Shown here: one piece after another, positions 23,745 to 32,911 of the stretch
Layout: each line of letters opens with the position of its first letter
How positions within the stretch are numbered: position 1 is the first letter of the stretch
Source: an uncultured Clostridia bacterium
GTDB taxonomy: Bacteria > Bacillota > Clostridia > Christensenellales > Aristaeellaceae
Length of the DNA stretch: 64,000 bases
Assembly (NCBI GenBank): GCA_934636105.1
Contig: CAKTZR010000008.1
Span: forward strand, 1-64,000
Direction: 5' to 3'
Position numbers and translations under genes: made by a program
Notes under the pieces: model-generated
Seen by the model: only the letters and a program-made list of their open reading frames with translations
The model's database searches: none
Told to the model about the DNA's origin: nothing

Positions 23745-24143
23745 TTACCAGATGTAAGCGAGCACTTCGCCGCCAACCTTGGCCGCGCGAGCCTGCTTGT
23801 CGGTCATCACGCCCTTAGACGTGGACACAATCGCAATGCCCAGGCCGCCCAGCACCTTCGGCAGCTCCTCGCACTGCGCGTAAACGCGCAGGCCCGGCTT
23901 GCTGATGCGCTTGAGGCCAACGATGACGCTCTGCTTCTTGTCGGTATACTTCAGGCCGATCTTGATCTGGCCGGCAAGGCCGTCGTCGATCATATCGACG
24001 CTCTTGATGTAGCCTTCGTCGAGCAGGATCTTGGCGATGGACTTCTTCATGTTGGAAGCCGGGATCACCACAGTGTCGTGCTTGGCGATTTGGGCATTGC
24101 GGATGCGGGTGAGCATATCTGCAATGGGATCGTTAACGAGCAT
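23745..24143 (-). CDS. rpsH: 30S ribosomal protein S8
   Basis: This 132-aa 16S rRNA-binding protein begins MLVNDPIADMLTRIRNAQIA and ends STSKGVMTDKQARAAKVGGE plus VLAYIW, the S8 signature. In E. coli S8 represses the spc operon. The length and order are standard. Confidence 0.97.
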   Translation of the reverse strand: MLVNDPIADMLTRIRNAQIAKHDTVVIPASNMKKSIAKILLDEGYIKSVDMIDDGLAGQIKIGLKYTDKKQSVIVGLKRISKPGLRVYAQCEELPKVLGGLGIAIVSTSKGVMTDKQARAAKVGGEVLAYIW

Positions 24144-24155
24144 TTCAGTTCCTCC

Positions 24156-24341
24156 TTACCAGCTGGCCTTGCGGACGCCGGGAATCTCTCCCTTGTACGC
24201 CAGTTCGCGGAAACAAATGCGGCACACGCCGTACTTGCGGAGCACGGAGTGCGGACGGCCGCACAGGCGGCAGCGGGTGTAAGCACGAGTAGAGAACTTC
24301 GGCTCCTTCTGCTGCTTGTTGATCATACTGGTCTTAGCCAT
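24156..24341 (-). CDS. rpsZ: 30S ribosomal protein S14, zinc type
   Basis: This 61-aa short S14 has Cys24, Cys27, Cys40 and Cys43 (CRLCGRPHSVLRKYGVCRIC) for zinc. This is the type Z form of Gram-positive bacteria, half the length of the E. coli form. It lies between rplE and rpsH. Confidence 0.97.
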   Translation of the reverse strand: MAKTSMINKQQKEPKFSTRAYTRCRLCGRPHSVLRKYGVCRICFRELAYKGEIPGVRKASW

Positions 24342-24357
24342 GTGATTGTCCTCCTCC

Positions 24358-24900
24358 TTACTTCGTGAACGGCATGCCCATCAGACGAAGCATCTCTTTG
24401 CATTCCTCGTCGCTCTGAGCAGTGGTCACGAAGATCATTTCCATGCCGCGAACCTTCTCAACCTTATCGTAGTCGATTTCGGGGAAGAGCAGCTGCTCAC
24501 GAATGCCCAGCGCATAGTTGCCGCGGCCGTCGAAGGCCTTGTCGCTCACGCCGTGGAAGTCGCGAACACGCGGGAGGGCGATGTTCATCAGCTTGTCCAT
24601 GAACTCGTACATGCGCTCGCCGCGGAGGGTGACCTTCGCGCCGATGTTCATGCCTTCACGGAGCTTGAAGTTAGCGATGGACTTCTTGGCCTTGGTGGTG
24701 ATCGCCTTCTGGCCAGCGATGGCCTCGAGCTCCTTCACGGCCGCTTCCAGCGCCTTGGGATTGTCCTTGCAGTCGCCAAGACCCATGTTAATCACGATCT
24801 TGTCGATCTTCGGGATCTGATTGACGTTCTTGTAACCGAACTTCTGCTGCAGGGCAGGAACCACTTCGGTCACGTACTTATCGTAAAGACGCGCTTCCAT
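24358..24900 (-). CDS. rplE: 50S ribosomal protein L5
   Basis: This 180-aa 5S rRNA-binding protein contains NVNQIPKIDKIVINMGLGDC, KVTLRGERMYEFMDKL and the end DEECKEMLRLMGMPFTK. The length and order are standard for the spc operon. Confidence 0.97.
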   Translation of the reverse strand: MEARLYDKYVTEVVPALQQKFGYKNVNQIPKIDKIVINMGLGDCKDNPKALEAAVKELEAIAGQKAITTKAKKSIANFKLREGMNIGAKVTLRGERMYEFMDKLMNIALPRVRDFHGVSDKAFDGRGNYALGIREQLLFPEIDYDKVEKVRGMEMIFVTTAQSDEECKEMLRLMGMPFTK

Positions 24901-24918
24901 TACTTGTTTCCTCCTGCA

Positions 24919-25233
24919 TTACTCTTCGATGCTCGCGCCGCACTTCTTGCAGACACGAACCTTGGTGCCGTTCTCCAGCACGCTGTAACCAACGCGAACG
25001 CCCTTCTTACACTTCGGGCAAACGAGCATCACGTTGCTGGCGTCGATGGCGGCTTCCTTCTTCACGATGCCGCCCGGCACGCCCTGCTGGCGCGGCTTCT
25101 GATGCTTGGTGGCAATAGCAACGCCTTCCACGACGACCTTGCCGGTCTTCGGGGAAGCAACCAGAACCTTGCCTTCCTTGCCCTTGTCCTTACCGGTGAT
25201 CACAACCACCGTATCCTTGGAACGGATATGCAT
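24919..25233 (-). CDS. rplX: 50S ribosomal protein L24 with C-terminal zinc ribbon
   Basis: This 104-aa protein begins MHIRSKDTVVVITGKDKGKE, the KOW motif of L24. The C-terminal third has Cys72, Cys75, Cys95 and Cys98 (CPKC and CKKC), consistent with a zinc ribbon. It lies between rplN and rplE. Confidence 0.97.
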   Translation of the reverse strand: MHIRSKDTVVVITGKDKGKEGKVLVASPKTGKVVVEGVAIATKHQKPRQQGVPGGIVKKEAAIDASNVMLVCPKCKKGVRVGYSVLENGTKVRVCKKCGASIEE

Positions 25234-25249
25234 ATTCTCTTGCCCCTCC

Positions 25250-25618
25250 TTACAGAACTTCGGGAGCCAGAGACACGATCTTCATGAAGTCGTGCTCACG
25301 CAGCTCGCGGGCGACCGGCCCAAAGATACGGGTGCCCTTGGGCTGCTTGTCGTTGTTGATGATAACGGCAGCGTTGTCATCAAAACGGATGTAGGAACCG
25401 TCCGGACGACGGTAGCTCTTGTGCGTGCGAACGATAACGGCCTTCACGACGTCGCCCTTCTTCACAACGCCGCCGGGCGTTGCGCTCTTGACCGAAGCCA
25501 TGATGATATCGCCGACCGAGCCGGTCTGGCGGAAAGAACCGCCCATGACGCGGAAGCACATAATTTCCTTAGCGCCGGTGTTATCGGCGACTTTAAGACG
25601 CGTTTGCGGCTGAATCAT
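25250..25618 (-). CDS. rplN: 50S ribosomal protein L14
   Basis: This 122-aa protein begins MIQPQTRLKVADNTGAKEIM and ends FMKIVSLAPEVL, typical L14 at the subunit interface. It is the first gene of the spc part, with no gap suggesting a separate promoter. Confidence 0.97.
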   Translation of the reverse strand: MIQPQTRLKVADNTGAKEIMCFRVMGGSFRQTGSVGDIIMASVKSATPGGVVKKGDVVKAVIVRTHKSYRRPDGSYIRFDDNAAVIINNDKQPKGTRIFGPVARELREHDFMKIVSLAPEVL

Positions 25619-25647
25619 TGAGTTATTTCCTCCTTATCCGACAGGGC

Positions 25648-25908
25648 TTACTTCGCCTTCTCGATGATCTCGACCAGGCGCCAGCGCTTGTCATGGCTAA
25701 GCGGACGGGTCTCCATAACACGGACGGTGTCGCCAATGCCACACTCATTCTTCTCGTCATGGGCCTTGATCTTGGTGGTGCGGTTCATGATTTTGCCATA
25801 CAGCGGATGGCGAACGCGATACTTAACCGCGATGGTGATGGTCTTGTCCATCTTGTCGCTGACAACGACGCCAACGCGGGTCTTGCGCATACCTCTTACT
25901 TCAGACAT
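25648..25908 (-). CDS. rpsQ: 30S ribosomal protein S17
   Basis: This 86-aa OB-fold 16S rRNA-binding protein includes RKTRVGVVVSDKMDKTITIA and DTVRVMETRPLSHDKRWRLV. It has the standard length and order between rpmC and rplN. Confidence 0.97.
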   Translation of the reverse strand: MSEVRGMRKTRVGVVVSDKMDKTITIAVKYRVRHPLYGKIMNRTTKIKAHDEKNECGIGDTVRVMETRPLSHDKRWRLVEIIEKAK

Positions 25909-25929
25909 AATGCGATCTCCTTTCCCGGG

Positions 25930-26130
25930 TTACGCCTGAGCCTTGAGCTCGAGGCTGCGCAGCGCGGTCTTGGCACGGGCGATGTCACGCTTGGTGTTGA
26001 CGATCGCCGTCGTGTCCTGGAGCTGGCCGGTGGCCAGCTGGAAGCGCAGATTGAAGAGTTCCTTCTTCAGCTCCACGACCTTATCATTGAGCTCGGCGGC
26101 GGTCATGCCGTTAAACTGGTTCTTCTTCAT
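25930..26130 (-). CDS. rpmC: 50S ribosomal protein L29
   Basis: This 66-aa helical protein near the exit tunnel reads LNDKVVELKKELFNLRFQLA and NTKRDIARAKTALR. Its ATG shares one base with the rplP stop (TAATG), so translation is probably coupled. Confidence 0.96.
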   Translation of the reverse strand: MKKNQFNGMTAAELNDKVVELKKELFNLRFQLATGQLQDTTAIVNTKRDIARAKTALRSLELKAQA

Positions 26131-26567
26131 TACGCTTCACCACCTTCGCTGGTCTTCGCGGTTTCACGCGCGATGATCTTGGTCTTCAGCGGCAGCTTGT
26201 GCTGGGCAAGACGCAGGGCCTCGCGCGCATCGGCTTCCGCAACGCCCTTGATCTCAAAGAGCACACGGCCCGGCTTCACCACCGCAACCCAGTACTCGGG
26301 AGAGCCCTTGCCGGAGCCCATTCGGGTCTCGGCCGGCTTTTCGGTGATCGGCTTGTCCGGGAAAATCTTGATCCAAACCTGGCCGCCACGCTTGGTGTAG
26401 CGGGTCAGGGCGATACGGGCGGCCTCGATCTGGCGGGCGGTCACCCAGCTCGGCTCAGTGGCAACAATGCCGAAATCGCCGTAAGCCAGGAAGTTGCCGC
26501 GCTGGGCCTTGCCCTTCATGCGGCCGCGGAAGACGCGGCGGCGCTTCACTCTCTTGGGCATCAACAT
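26130..26567 (-). CDS. rplP: 50S ribosomal protein L16
   Basis: This 145-aa protein near the A site begins MLMPKRVKRRRVFRGRMKGK and contains RIWIKIFPDKPITEKPAETR-type sequence and MGSGKGSPEYWVAVVKPGRV. GGAGG lies 10 nt from the first ATG, which is preferred over the ATG two codons later. The gene overlaps rpmC by one base. Confidence 0.97.
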   Translation of the reverse strand: MLMPKRVKRRRVFRGRMKGKAQRGNFLAYGDFGIVATEPSWVTARQIEAARIALTRYTKRGGQVWIKIFPDKPITEKPAETRMGSGKGSPEYWVAVVKPGRVLFEIKGVAEADAREALRLAQHKLPLKTKIIARETAKTSEGGEA

Positions 26568-26570
26568 GGT

Positions 26571-27296
26571 TTATTTGCCTCCTTCGGTCTTGGCCGGAGC
26601 TTTCTTCACGGTCGGAAGAACCTGGCCCTTGTAGATCCAGACCTTCACGCCCAGGCGGCCGTAAGCGGTCTTCGCCTCGGCAAAGCCGTAGTCAATGTCG
26701 GCACGCAGGGTCTGCAGCGGGATAGAACCCTCGTGGTAGCCCTCGCTGCGCGCGATATCCGCGCCGCCCAGACGGCCAGACACGCTGGTCTTGATGCCCT
26801 TCGCGCCAGCGCGCATAGAGCTCTGCAGGCACTTCTTCATCGCGCGGCGGAAGGACACGCGGTTCTCCAGCTGCGCGGCGATGTTCTCGGCAACCAGCTG
26901 CGCGTCCATATCCGGGTTCTTGATCTCCTGCACGTTGAGGATAACCTGAGCGTTCTTCGCGCCCAGCTCCTTGACGATCGCAGCCTTGATCTTCTCGATG
27001 TTCGCGCCGTTGGCGCCAATCACGATACCCGGCTTCGCCACATTCAGGGTCACCGTCACGCGCACCTTGTCGTTGTCAAAGCGGCGCTCGATGTCAATGG
27101 AAGAGATGCCGGCGTCGTAGAGCTTGACAGGCTTCTTGCTCTTGTCGTCTACGAACTCCAGCTCCTTAATCATTTTGCGGAGCTTCGCGTCGGACACAAG
27201 GTTGTCCGCGAAGTTCTTCTTATCCGCATACCAGCGGGTACTCCAATCCTTGATGACGCCAACGCGGGCGCCATGCGGATTCACTTTCTGGCCCAT
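26571..27296 (-). CDS. rpsC: 30S ribosomal protein S3
   Basis: This 241-aa mRNA-entry protein starts MGQKVNPHGARVGVIKDWST. The KH domain (VIGANGANIEKIKAAIVKEL) and C-terminal GLGVKVWIYKGQVLP-like end are present. It has the standard length and order, between rplV and rplP. Confidence 0.97.
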   Translation of the reverse strand: MGQKVNPHGARVGVIKDWSTRWYADKKNFADNLVSDAKLRKMIKELEFVDDKSKKPVKLYDAGISSIDIERRFDNDKVRVTVTLNVAKPGIVIGANGANIEKIKAAIVKELGAKNAQVILNVQEIKNPDMDAQLVAENIAAQLENRVSFRRAMKKCLQSSMRAGAKGIKTSVSGRLGGADIARSEGYHEGSIPLQTLRADIDYGFAEAKTAYGRLGVKVWIYKGQVLPTVKKAPAKTEGGK

Positions 27297-27308
27297 CCGA
27301 AAACCTCC

Positions 27309-27692
27309 TTACTTCTGGTCGAGCACGACGGTGATGTGGCTCGTGCGCTTGAGCATCGGGGACGCGCTGCCGCGGCTGCGGGCAACGTAACGCTTGAGCG
27401 TCGGGCCCGGGTTGGCAAACACTTCCGCGACATACAGGGAGCCACGGTCCATGCTCAGGTTGTTTTCGGCGTTAGCAATCGCAGAAAGCAGCAGCTTTTC
27501 CACAACGGGAGCCGCAGCCTTCGGCGTGTACATCAGGATCGCAAGCGCCTCGTCCACCTGCTTACCGCGGATCAGATCGATGACGATCTTCACCTTGCGG
27601 GAAGAGATGCGCACGTAACGAGCGGTCGCGCGGGGACGCTTGTCCGCAGTTTCCTTGCGGACCTTCGCCTTTTCACGAATTCTGGTAGCCAT
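27309..27692 (-). CDS. rplV: 50S ribosomal protein L22
   Basis: This 127-aa exit-tunnel protein has ATARYVRISSRKVKIVIDLI early and the tunnel hairpin region (NPGPTLKRYVARSRGSASPM) late. The N-terminus is slightly extended and basic. It is in order in the S10 operon. Confidence 0.97.
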   Translation of the reverse strand: MATRIREKAKVRKETADKRPRATARYVRISSRKVKIVIDLIRGKQVDEALAILMYTPKAAAPVVEKLLLSAIANAENNLSMDRGSLYVAEVFANPGPTLKRYVARSRGSASPMLKRTSHITVVLDQK

Positions 27693-27706
27693 GCGATTTC
27701 ACTCCT

Positions 27707-27985
27707 TTACTTGCGGCCGCTGGCGCTCTCGCCGGCGTGACCCTTGAAGGTACGCGTCGGGGCGAACTCACCCAGCTTGTGACCAACCATCTCTTCCACG
27801 ATGTAAACCGGCACATGCTTGCGGCCGTCGTGCACCGCGATGGTGTGACCAACCATCTGGGGGAAGATGGTGGACGCGCGGGACCAGGTCTTCAGCACGC
27901 TCTTCTTGCCGGATTCGTTCATTTCCTCGACCCTCTTGAGCAGCTTAGCAGCTACATAGGGGCCCTTCTTGACCGATCTGCTCAT
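27707..27985 (-). CDS. rpsS: 30S ribosomal protein S19
   Basis: This 92-aa head protein begins MSRSVKKGPYVAAKLLKRVE and contains RASTIFPQMVGHTIAVHDGR and KLGEFAPTRTFKGHAG. It has the standard length and order. Confidence 0.97.
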   Translation of the reverse strand: MSRSVKKGPYVAAKLLKRVEEMNESGKKSVLKTWSRASTIFPQMVGHTIAVHDGRKHVPVYIVEEMVGHKLGEFAPTRTFKGHAGESASGRK

Positions 27986-28000
27986 TGATGAGTCCTCCTA

Positions 28001-28834
<834 letters not shown>

Positions 28835-28851
28835 TTTTGTTAACCTCCCTG

Positions 28852-29148
28852 TTACTGCGCCATGCCGTCGAAGAACTCGATGGTCTTGGAATCCTTCTTC
28901 AGCGTGACGTAAGCCTTCTTGATTTCGGGGGTGCGGCCGGCGTAACGGCCCTGACGCTTGATCTTGCCGAGGGTGCGCAGGGTGTTGACGCTCTCAACCT
29001 TCACGCCGAAGGCGGCTTCAACGGCCTGCTTGATCTCGATCTTGTTCGCGTTGATCGCGACTTCAAAGACGTAGCGCTTGTCCGCCATGCCGTCGTAAGA
29101 CTTTTCAGTCAGGACGGGGCGGAGGATGATATCATGAGGATTCTTCAT
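28852..29148 (-). CDS. rplW: 50S ribosomal protein L23
   Basis: This 98-aa exit-site protein, which docks trigger factor and SRP, reads ILRPVLTEKSYDGMADKRYV and NTLRTLGKIKRQGRYAGRTP. Its ATG shares one base with the rplD stop (TAATG). Confidence 0.97.
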   Translation of the reverse strand: MKNPHDIILRPVLTEKSYDGMADKRYVFEVAINANKIEIKQAVEAAFGVKVESVNTLRTLGKIKRQGRYAGRTPEIKKAYVTLKKDSKTIEFFDGMAQ

Positions 29149-29771
29149 TACGCGTAAACCTCCTCAACGAGCTTGACCGCTTCCTCGGTGATGATGAACT
29201 TCTCATTGCCGAGGATGTCCAGCACGTTAATCGTGTTGACATAGGCGGTCTTCAGGCCCGCGATGTTCGCGGACGCGCGGGTGATGGTGTCGTCCGGGCC
29301 GGCCAGTACGAGCAGCGCGGTCTTTTCGACGCCCAGGTTCTTGAGGATCGCGGCAACCTCACGGGTCTTCGGCGCGGTCAGAGCGATCTTGTCCAGAACG
29401 ATCATCTCGCCATCGTTCACCTTGGAGGTGAGGGCGCCCTTGAGCGCCAGGCGGCGAACCTTCTTCGGCACGTTCACGACGTAGTCGCGCGGCTTCGGCG
29501 CGAACACGACGCCGCCGTGGGTGAACTGCGGCGCGCGGTTGCCATGGTGGCGGGCGTTGCCGGTACCCTTCTGGCGGTAGATCTTACGGCCGCCGCCGCG
29601 GACTTCGCCGCGGGTCTTGGCGGACTGGGTGCCCTGGCGCTTGGCGGCCAGCTGGCTGCGAACGACCAGGTGCAGGACGCTCTCGTTGATCTCGGAGGCG
29701 AAGATCGCTTCGCTCAGCTCGATCTCACCGACTTTAGCGCCTTCCTGATTCAGCATTGCAATCTTAGGCAT
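29148..29771 (-). CDS. rplD: 50S ribosomal protein L4
   Basis: This 207-aa tunnel protein contains KTRGEVRGGGRKIYRQKGTG and GNRAPQFTHGGVVFAPKPRD, the internal loop of L4. In E. coli L4 represses the S10 operon through its leader RNA. It has the standard length and order. Confidence 0.97.
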   Translation of the reverse strand: MPKIAMLNQEGAKVGEIELSEAIFASEINESVLHLVVRSQLAAKRQGTQSAKTRGEVRGGGRKIYRQKGTGNARHHGNRAPQFTHGGVVFAPKPRDYVVNVPKKVRRLALKGALTSKVNDGEMIVLDKIALTAPKTREVAAILKNLGVEKTALLVLAGPDDTITRASANIAGLKTAYVNTINVLDILGNEKFIITEEAVKLVEEVYA

Positions 29772-29789
29772 TGTGACGGTTCCTCCTTA

Positions 29790-30431
29790 TCAGGCCTTGA
29801 CGGAATCGCGGATCACAAGGGTTCCGCCCTTCGGGCCCGGCACAGCGCCGCGCACGAGCAGCAGGTTGCGCTCCGCGTCAACGCGCACAACGCTCATGTT
29901 CAGCGTAGTCACGCGGTCGACGCCGTAGTGGCCGGACATCTTCTTGTTCTTGAACACGCGGGACGGCGTGGAGTTCGCGCTCAGGGAACCAACGCCGCGA
30001 TGATACTTGGAACCGTGGGCCATCGGGCCGGTGTGCTGGTTCCAACGGGCGATCGCGCCGGTGAAGCCGTGGCCCTTGGAGGTGCCGGTGATATCAACCT
30101 TGTCGCCCGCGGCGAAGACATCAACCTTCACCTCGTCGCCAACGTTGTAAGCGGAGCAATCCTCAAGGCGCAGCTCGCGCAGCTTGCGGCAGGGAGCGAC
30201 GTTCGCCTTGGCAAAGTGGCCCTTGAGGGGCTTGTTCACCAGCTTCTCGGCGCGGTTCTCGGCGTAAGCGTCAAAACCGACCTGAATCGCTTCGTAGCCG
30301 TCGTTTTCCACGGTCTTCTTCTGAACGACCGGGCAGGGGCCTGCCTGAATAACAGTAACCGGGATCAGGCGGCCGTCCTCGGTAAAGATCTGCGTCATGC
30401 CGATCTTCTTGCCGACGATACCTTTCTTCAT
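29790..30431 (-). CDS. rplC: 50S ribosomal protein L3
   Basis: This 213-aa assembly-initiating protein starts MKKGIVGKKIGMTQIFTEDG and contains GTSKGHGFTGAIARWNQHTG plus the W-loop and end LVIRDSVKA. It has the standard length and order after rpsJ. Confidence 0.97.
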   Translation of the reverse strand: MKKGIVGKKIGMTQIFTEDGRLIPVTVIQAGPCPVVQKKTVENDGYEAIQVGFDAYAENRAEKLVNKPLKGHFAKANVAPCRKLRELRLEDCSAYNVGDEVKVDVFAAGDKVDITGTSKGHGFTGAIARWNQHTGPMAHGSKYHRGVGSLSANSTPSRVFKNKKMSGHYGVDRVTTLNMSVVRVDAERNLLLVRGAVPGPKGGTLVIRDSVKA

Positions 30432-30448
30432 ATCTGCTTACCTCCTGA

Positions 30449-30757
30449 TCACAGTTTGATCTCGATTTCCACACCAGCGGGGAGATCGAGCTTCTCCATC
30501 GCGTCAAAGGTGGCGCGAGTGGGGTTCTGAACGTCGATCAGGCGCTTGTGGGTGCGCTGCTCGAACTGTTCGCGGGAATCCTTGTACTTGTGCGGCGCGC
30601 GCAGGATCGTCACAACTTCCTTCTCAGTCGGAAGCGGGATCGGGCCGGACACCTTGGAACCGGTGCGGCGAGCGGTCTCGACGATGCGCTCGGCAGCCTG
30701 GTCAACGAGGCTGTGCTCGTAAGCCCAGAGCTTGATGCGAATTTTCTTGCTGGCCAT
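30449..30757 (-). CDS. rpsJ: 30S ribosomal protein S10
   Basis: This 102-aa protein (also NusE in antitermination) reads MASKKIRIKLWAYEHSLVDQ and GPIPLPTEKEVVTILRAPHK. The start at 30757 has GGAGG 8 nt upstream; the in-frame extension upstream is part of the leader RNA. It is the first gene of the 16-kb S10-spc-alpha cluster. Confidence 0.97.
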   Translation of the reverse strand: MASKKIRIKLWAYEHSLVDQAAERIVETARRTGSKVSGPIPLPTEKEVVTILRAPHKYKDSREQFEQRTHKRLIDVQNPTRATFDAMEKLDLPAGVEIEIKL

Positions 30758-30773
30758 TTCTTTTCCTCCTTGT

Positions 30774-30889
30774 TCGTACTCAAGTACGACTTGCTTGGCT
30801 TTTGCCCTGCATGACGGATCTTGAGCCGTCGTCCGATTGGCGGACATGGTCCATAACAGTTCCCTCACCGGCCAGTGAGCAATCTGTTA
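30774..30889 (-). promoter_or_regulatory. Hairpin-rich leader of the S10 operon
   Basis: Between the promoter and rpsJ the RNA can form four successive hairpins: TAACAG/CTGTTA with an inner CTCAC/GTGAG (30854-30889), GTCCGATTGGCGGAC (30831-30845), GACGGATCTTGAGCCGTC (30813-30830) and TCGTAC/GTACGA (30774-30789). None is followed by a U run. The E. coli S10 leader mediates L4 control; a comparable autoregulatory role here is inference. Confidence 0.5.
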
Positions 30890-30917
30890 CTTCATCCCCT
30901 TTGCAGACATCTGCCAC

Positions 30918-30946
30918 ATTATATTCCATTTTCCGAAAAAATGCAA
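30918..30946 (-). promoter_or_regulatory. Promoter of the S10-spc-alpha cluster
   Basis: TTGCAT (30946-30941) and a perfect TATAAT (30923-30918) are 17 bp apart on the minus strand, with A/T-rich DNA upstream that could act as an UP element. Transcription would begin near 30911, leaving a leader of about 150 nt. Confidence 0.9.
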
Positions 30947-30991
30947 CCCCTTTTTCAAACTTTTTTTCGATTTTTTTGAGTTTTTTCGCTT

Positions 30992-31351
30992 TTCCCTGTT
31001 TTTGCCTGCTTGGCTCAAAAACCCTTCTGCCGTCTGCTTTTTTCAGCCGTCCTTTTTTCGCGTTTCTCGCGTCTGTTCTATCCACTGTTCCGGGCGTATC
31101 ATTTTATCGTTCAATATCCACGCATCCGCGCGTATCACACCCCGTTTGAAAGATACTTTCACAAACTTTCGAGCCTCCCCGCCGTCTATTCTTGTGAAGT
31201 TTATACAATCCCATCTTTCATCTCTGTACCGACTGACCTGATTTCGATTCATCCCGCCCTTTACTTTAGTGCTTTAAAGCGTTTTAGCACATTTCATCAG
31301 TCGTCAGACGTTTCGCCTGTTATTCTTTCTTCTTCGTTTTCTCACGACACG
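30992..31351. other. Gene-free AT-richer interval between rpsJ and the ABC transporter
   Basis: These 360 bp hold no gene I can support. The plus strand is T/C-rich, and the S10 promoter upstream region occupies its left side. A 69-codon minus-strand frame (31043-31252) begins with ATG but has CGA/ATA-rich codon use unlike the neighbours, no well-spaced ribosome site and no recognisable similarity, so it is not called. Confidence 0.5.
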
Positions 31352-31387
31352 AAAAAAGATGTCCCTCCGTTTAAGAAGAACATCTTT
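31352..31387 (-). terminator. Terminator of the amino-acid ABC transporter operon
   Basis: AAAGATGT and ACATCTTT pair around a 17-nt loop, followed by TTTTTT on the transcribed strand, starting 4 bp past the permease stop. Confidence 0.85.
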
Positions 31388-31390
31388 CTT

Positions 31391-32167
31391 TCATCTGCGC
31401 CGCATCCGCCTCACCAGACACGAAAGCGTGAAGTTGATTGCGAAGTACACCAAGAACGCGAATCCGAAAAGCACGAACACGTCCGTCACGTGAATCGTCC
31501 CCCGGTTGAACCGGTCCACCCATGTGCCGTTATAGGCGTTCGCCTTGCTGATAATCAGCTTTGTGCAGGCCATCAGCTCCACCGTCACCAGGCTCGCCAT
31601 GTAGCTGCTATCCTTGATCGTCGTAATCATCTGGGAGAGCAGCGTCGGCACGATGTTGCGCAGCGCCTGCGGCAGCACAATCAGCGTCATCGTCTGCATC
31701 ATCCCGAACCCCTGCGAATAAGCCGCTTCAAACTGTCCTTTCGCCACCGAATTCAGCCCGCCGCGGATGATCTCCGCCATAATCGCCGACGTGAACAGCG
31801 TCAGCGCAACAATCGCCTTGAACAGCGTCTTCACCGCCACCGTCGAGCTCATGCCCAGCATCTCGGCGAACTTCTTGCTCACCGCCGGAGCCGGACACAT
31901 CACAAAGCAGACGAACATCCACAGCATCAGCGGCGTGTTGCGAAACAGCTCAATATAGATAGAAGCGATTTTTTGCAGGATGCGCGCCGGGCCGCGCGTG
32001 CAGTAGTTTCTTGCCAGCGCCAGCACCACGCCGAGCAGCAGGCTGAACACAATCGCGATCACCGAAATCGCCAGCGTGAACATCAGTCCGCGCAGCAGAT
32101 AGCTCATCACATCCGCGTTGGAGAGAATGCCGAAGCTGCCCTTCAGGTCCTCAAGGAAGCCGCTCAT
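31391..32167 (-). CDS. Polar amino-acid ABC transporter permease (second)
   Basis: This 258-aa HisM/GlnP-type permease has five or so hydrophobic segments. The segment IYIELFRNTPLMLWMFVCF is the conserved pre-EAA motif of polar amino-acid permeases, and the EAA loop follows at KGQFEAAYSQGFGMMQTMTL. Its ATG overlaps the upstream permease stop (ATGA), so the two are made together and probably form a heterodimeric channel. It is the last gene before the terminator. Confidence 0.92.
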   Translation of the reverse strand: MSGFLEDLKGSFGILSNADVMSYLLRGLMFTLAISVIAIVFSLLLGVVLALARNYCTRGPARILQKIASIYIELFRNTPLMLWMFVCFVMCPAPAVSKKFAEMLGMSSTVAVKTLFKAIVALTLFTSAIMAEIIRGGLNSVAKGQFEAAYSQGFGMMQTMTLIVLPQALRNIVPTLLSQMITTIKDSSYMASLVTVELMACTKLIISKANAYNGTWVDRFNRGTIHVTDVFVLFGFAFLVYFAINFTLSCLVRRMRRR

Positions 32168-32895
32168 ACCGTCGCCTCCTTTTCCTCAATCGCTTCAACC
32201 GACGCCCGGTCTCTCGCCTTGAGCCTGCCCTCCCACCTGGCCGCCATCAGCGACAGCGGATAGCAGACCGCGAAGAACAGCATTCCGCCGACCAGATACG
32301 CCGGGCCATACGCGCCGCCCGTGCTTTCGCCCGTCACGAAGTTGTAGGTCGTCGCAATCAGGTCTGCGCCGCCGATGATGAACAGGCACGATGTGTTCTT
32401 GATGAGCGCCACTACCTGATTGACCATCGGCGGCAGAATGATCTTAACCGTCTGCGGCAGAATAATGGTCTTCATCGTCTCGATATAGCCGAATCCCTGC
32501 GACCAGGCCGCGTCAAACTGGCCGTATGGCACAGCCTGTATGCCCGCGCGGACAACCTCGGCCACATATGCCCCGTGATAGAACCCCAGCGCGATGAATC
32601 CGACAACCACCACCGAAATTTTCACGCCCGAATACGCCAGCGCATAATATAGGAAGCAAACCTGTAAAATCAGCGGTGTGTTCTGAAAGAATTCCACGTA
32701 AATCCGCGCGATGATGCGCAGCGCACGCCTGCCGCTCGCCGCCATCAGCCCCAGCGCGAAGCCGATGACCATAGCAATCGCCAGCCCGACAACAGCGCTT
32801 TCCAGCGTATTGAGCAGGCCGTTCAGAAACGTTGCCCGATACTGCCAGACCGTCGCCCACGCCTTTTCACTGAAAATCGTATTCAAACCCACCAC
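32164..32895 (-). CDS. Polar amino-acid ABC transporter permease (first)
   Basis: This 243-aa HisM/GlnP-type membrane protein has IYVEFFQNTPLILQVCFLYY and the EAA-type loop YGQFDAAWSQGFGYIETMKT, which docks the ATPase. It overlaps the next permease by 4 bp. A 143-bp palindromic repeat separates it from the binding-protein gene upstream. Confidence 0.92.
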   Translation of the reverse strand: MVGLNTIFSEKAWATVWQYRATFLNGLLNTLESAVVGLAIAMVIGFALGLMAASGRRALRIIARIYVEFFQNTPLILQVCFLYYALAYSGVKISVVVVGFIALGFYHGAYVAEVVRAGIQAVPYGQFDAAWSQGFGYIETMKTIILPQTVKIILPPMVNQVVALIKNTSCLFIIGGADLIATTYNFVTGESTGGAYGPAYLVGGMLFFAVCYPLSLMAARWEGRLKARDRASVEAIEEKEATV

Positions 32896-32911
32896 ATCCT
32901 TGCTTCAGGCT

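Noticed and set aside
31043..31252. Small minus-strand ORF of 69 codons between rpsJ and the transporter
   Set aside because: Codon use differs from real genes here, the GGGCGGG is too close to the ATG, no promoter and no known family. It remains a weak possibility.
31010..32263. A 417-codon plus-strand frame over the permease
   Set aside because: Shadow of the ABC permease, His/Arg/Gln-rich low-complexity translation, no ribosome site.
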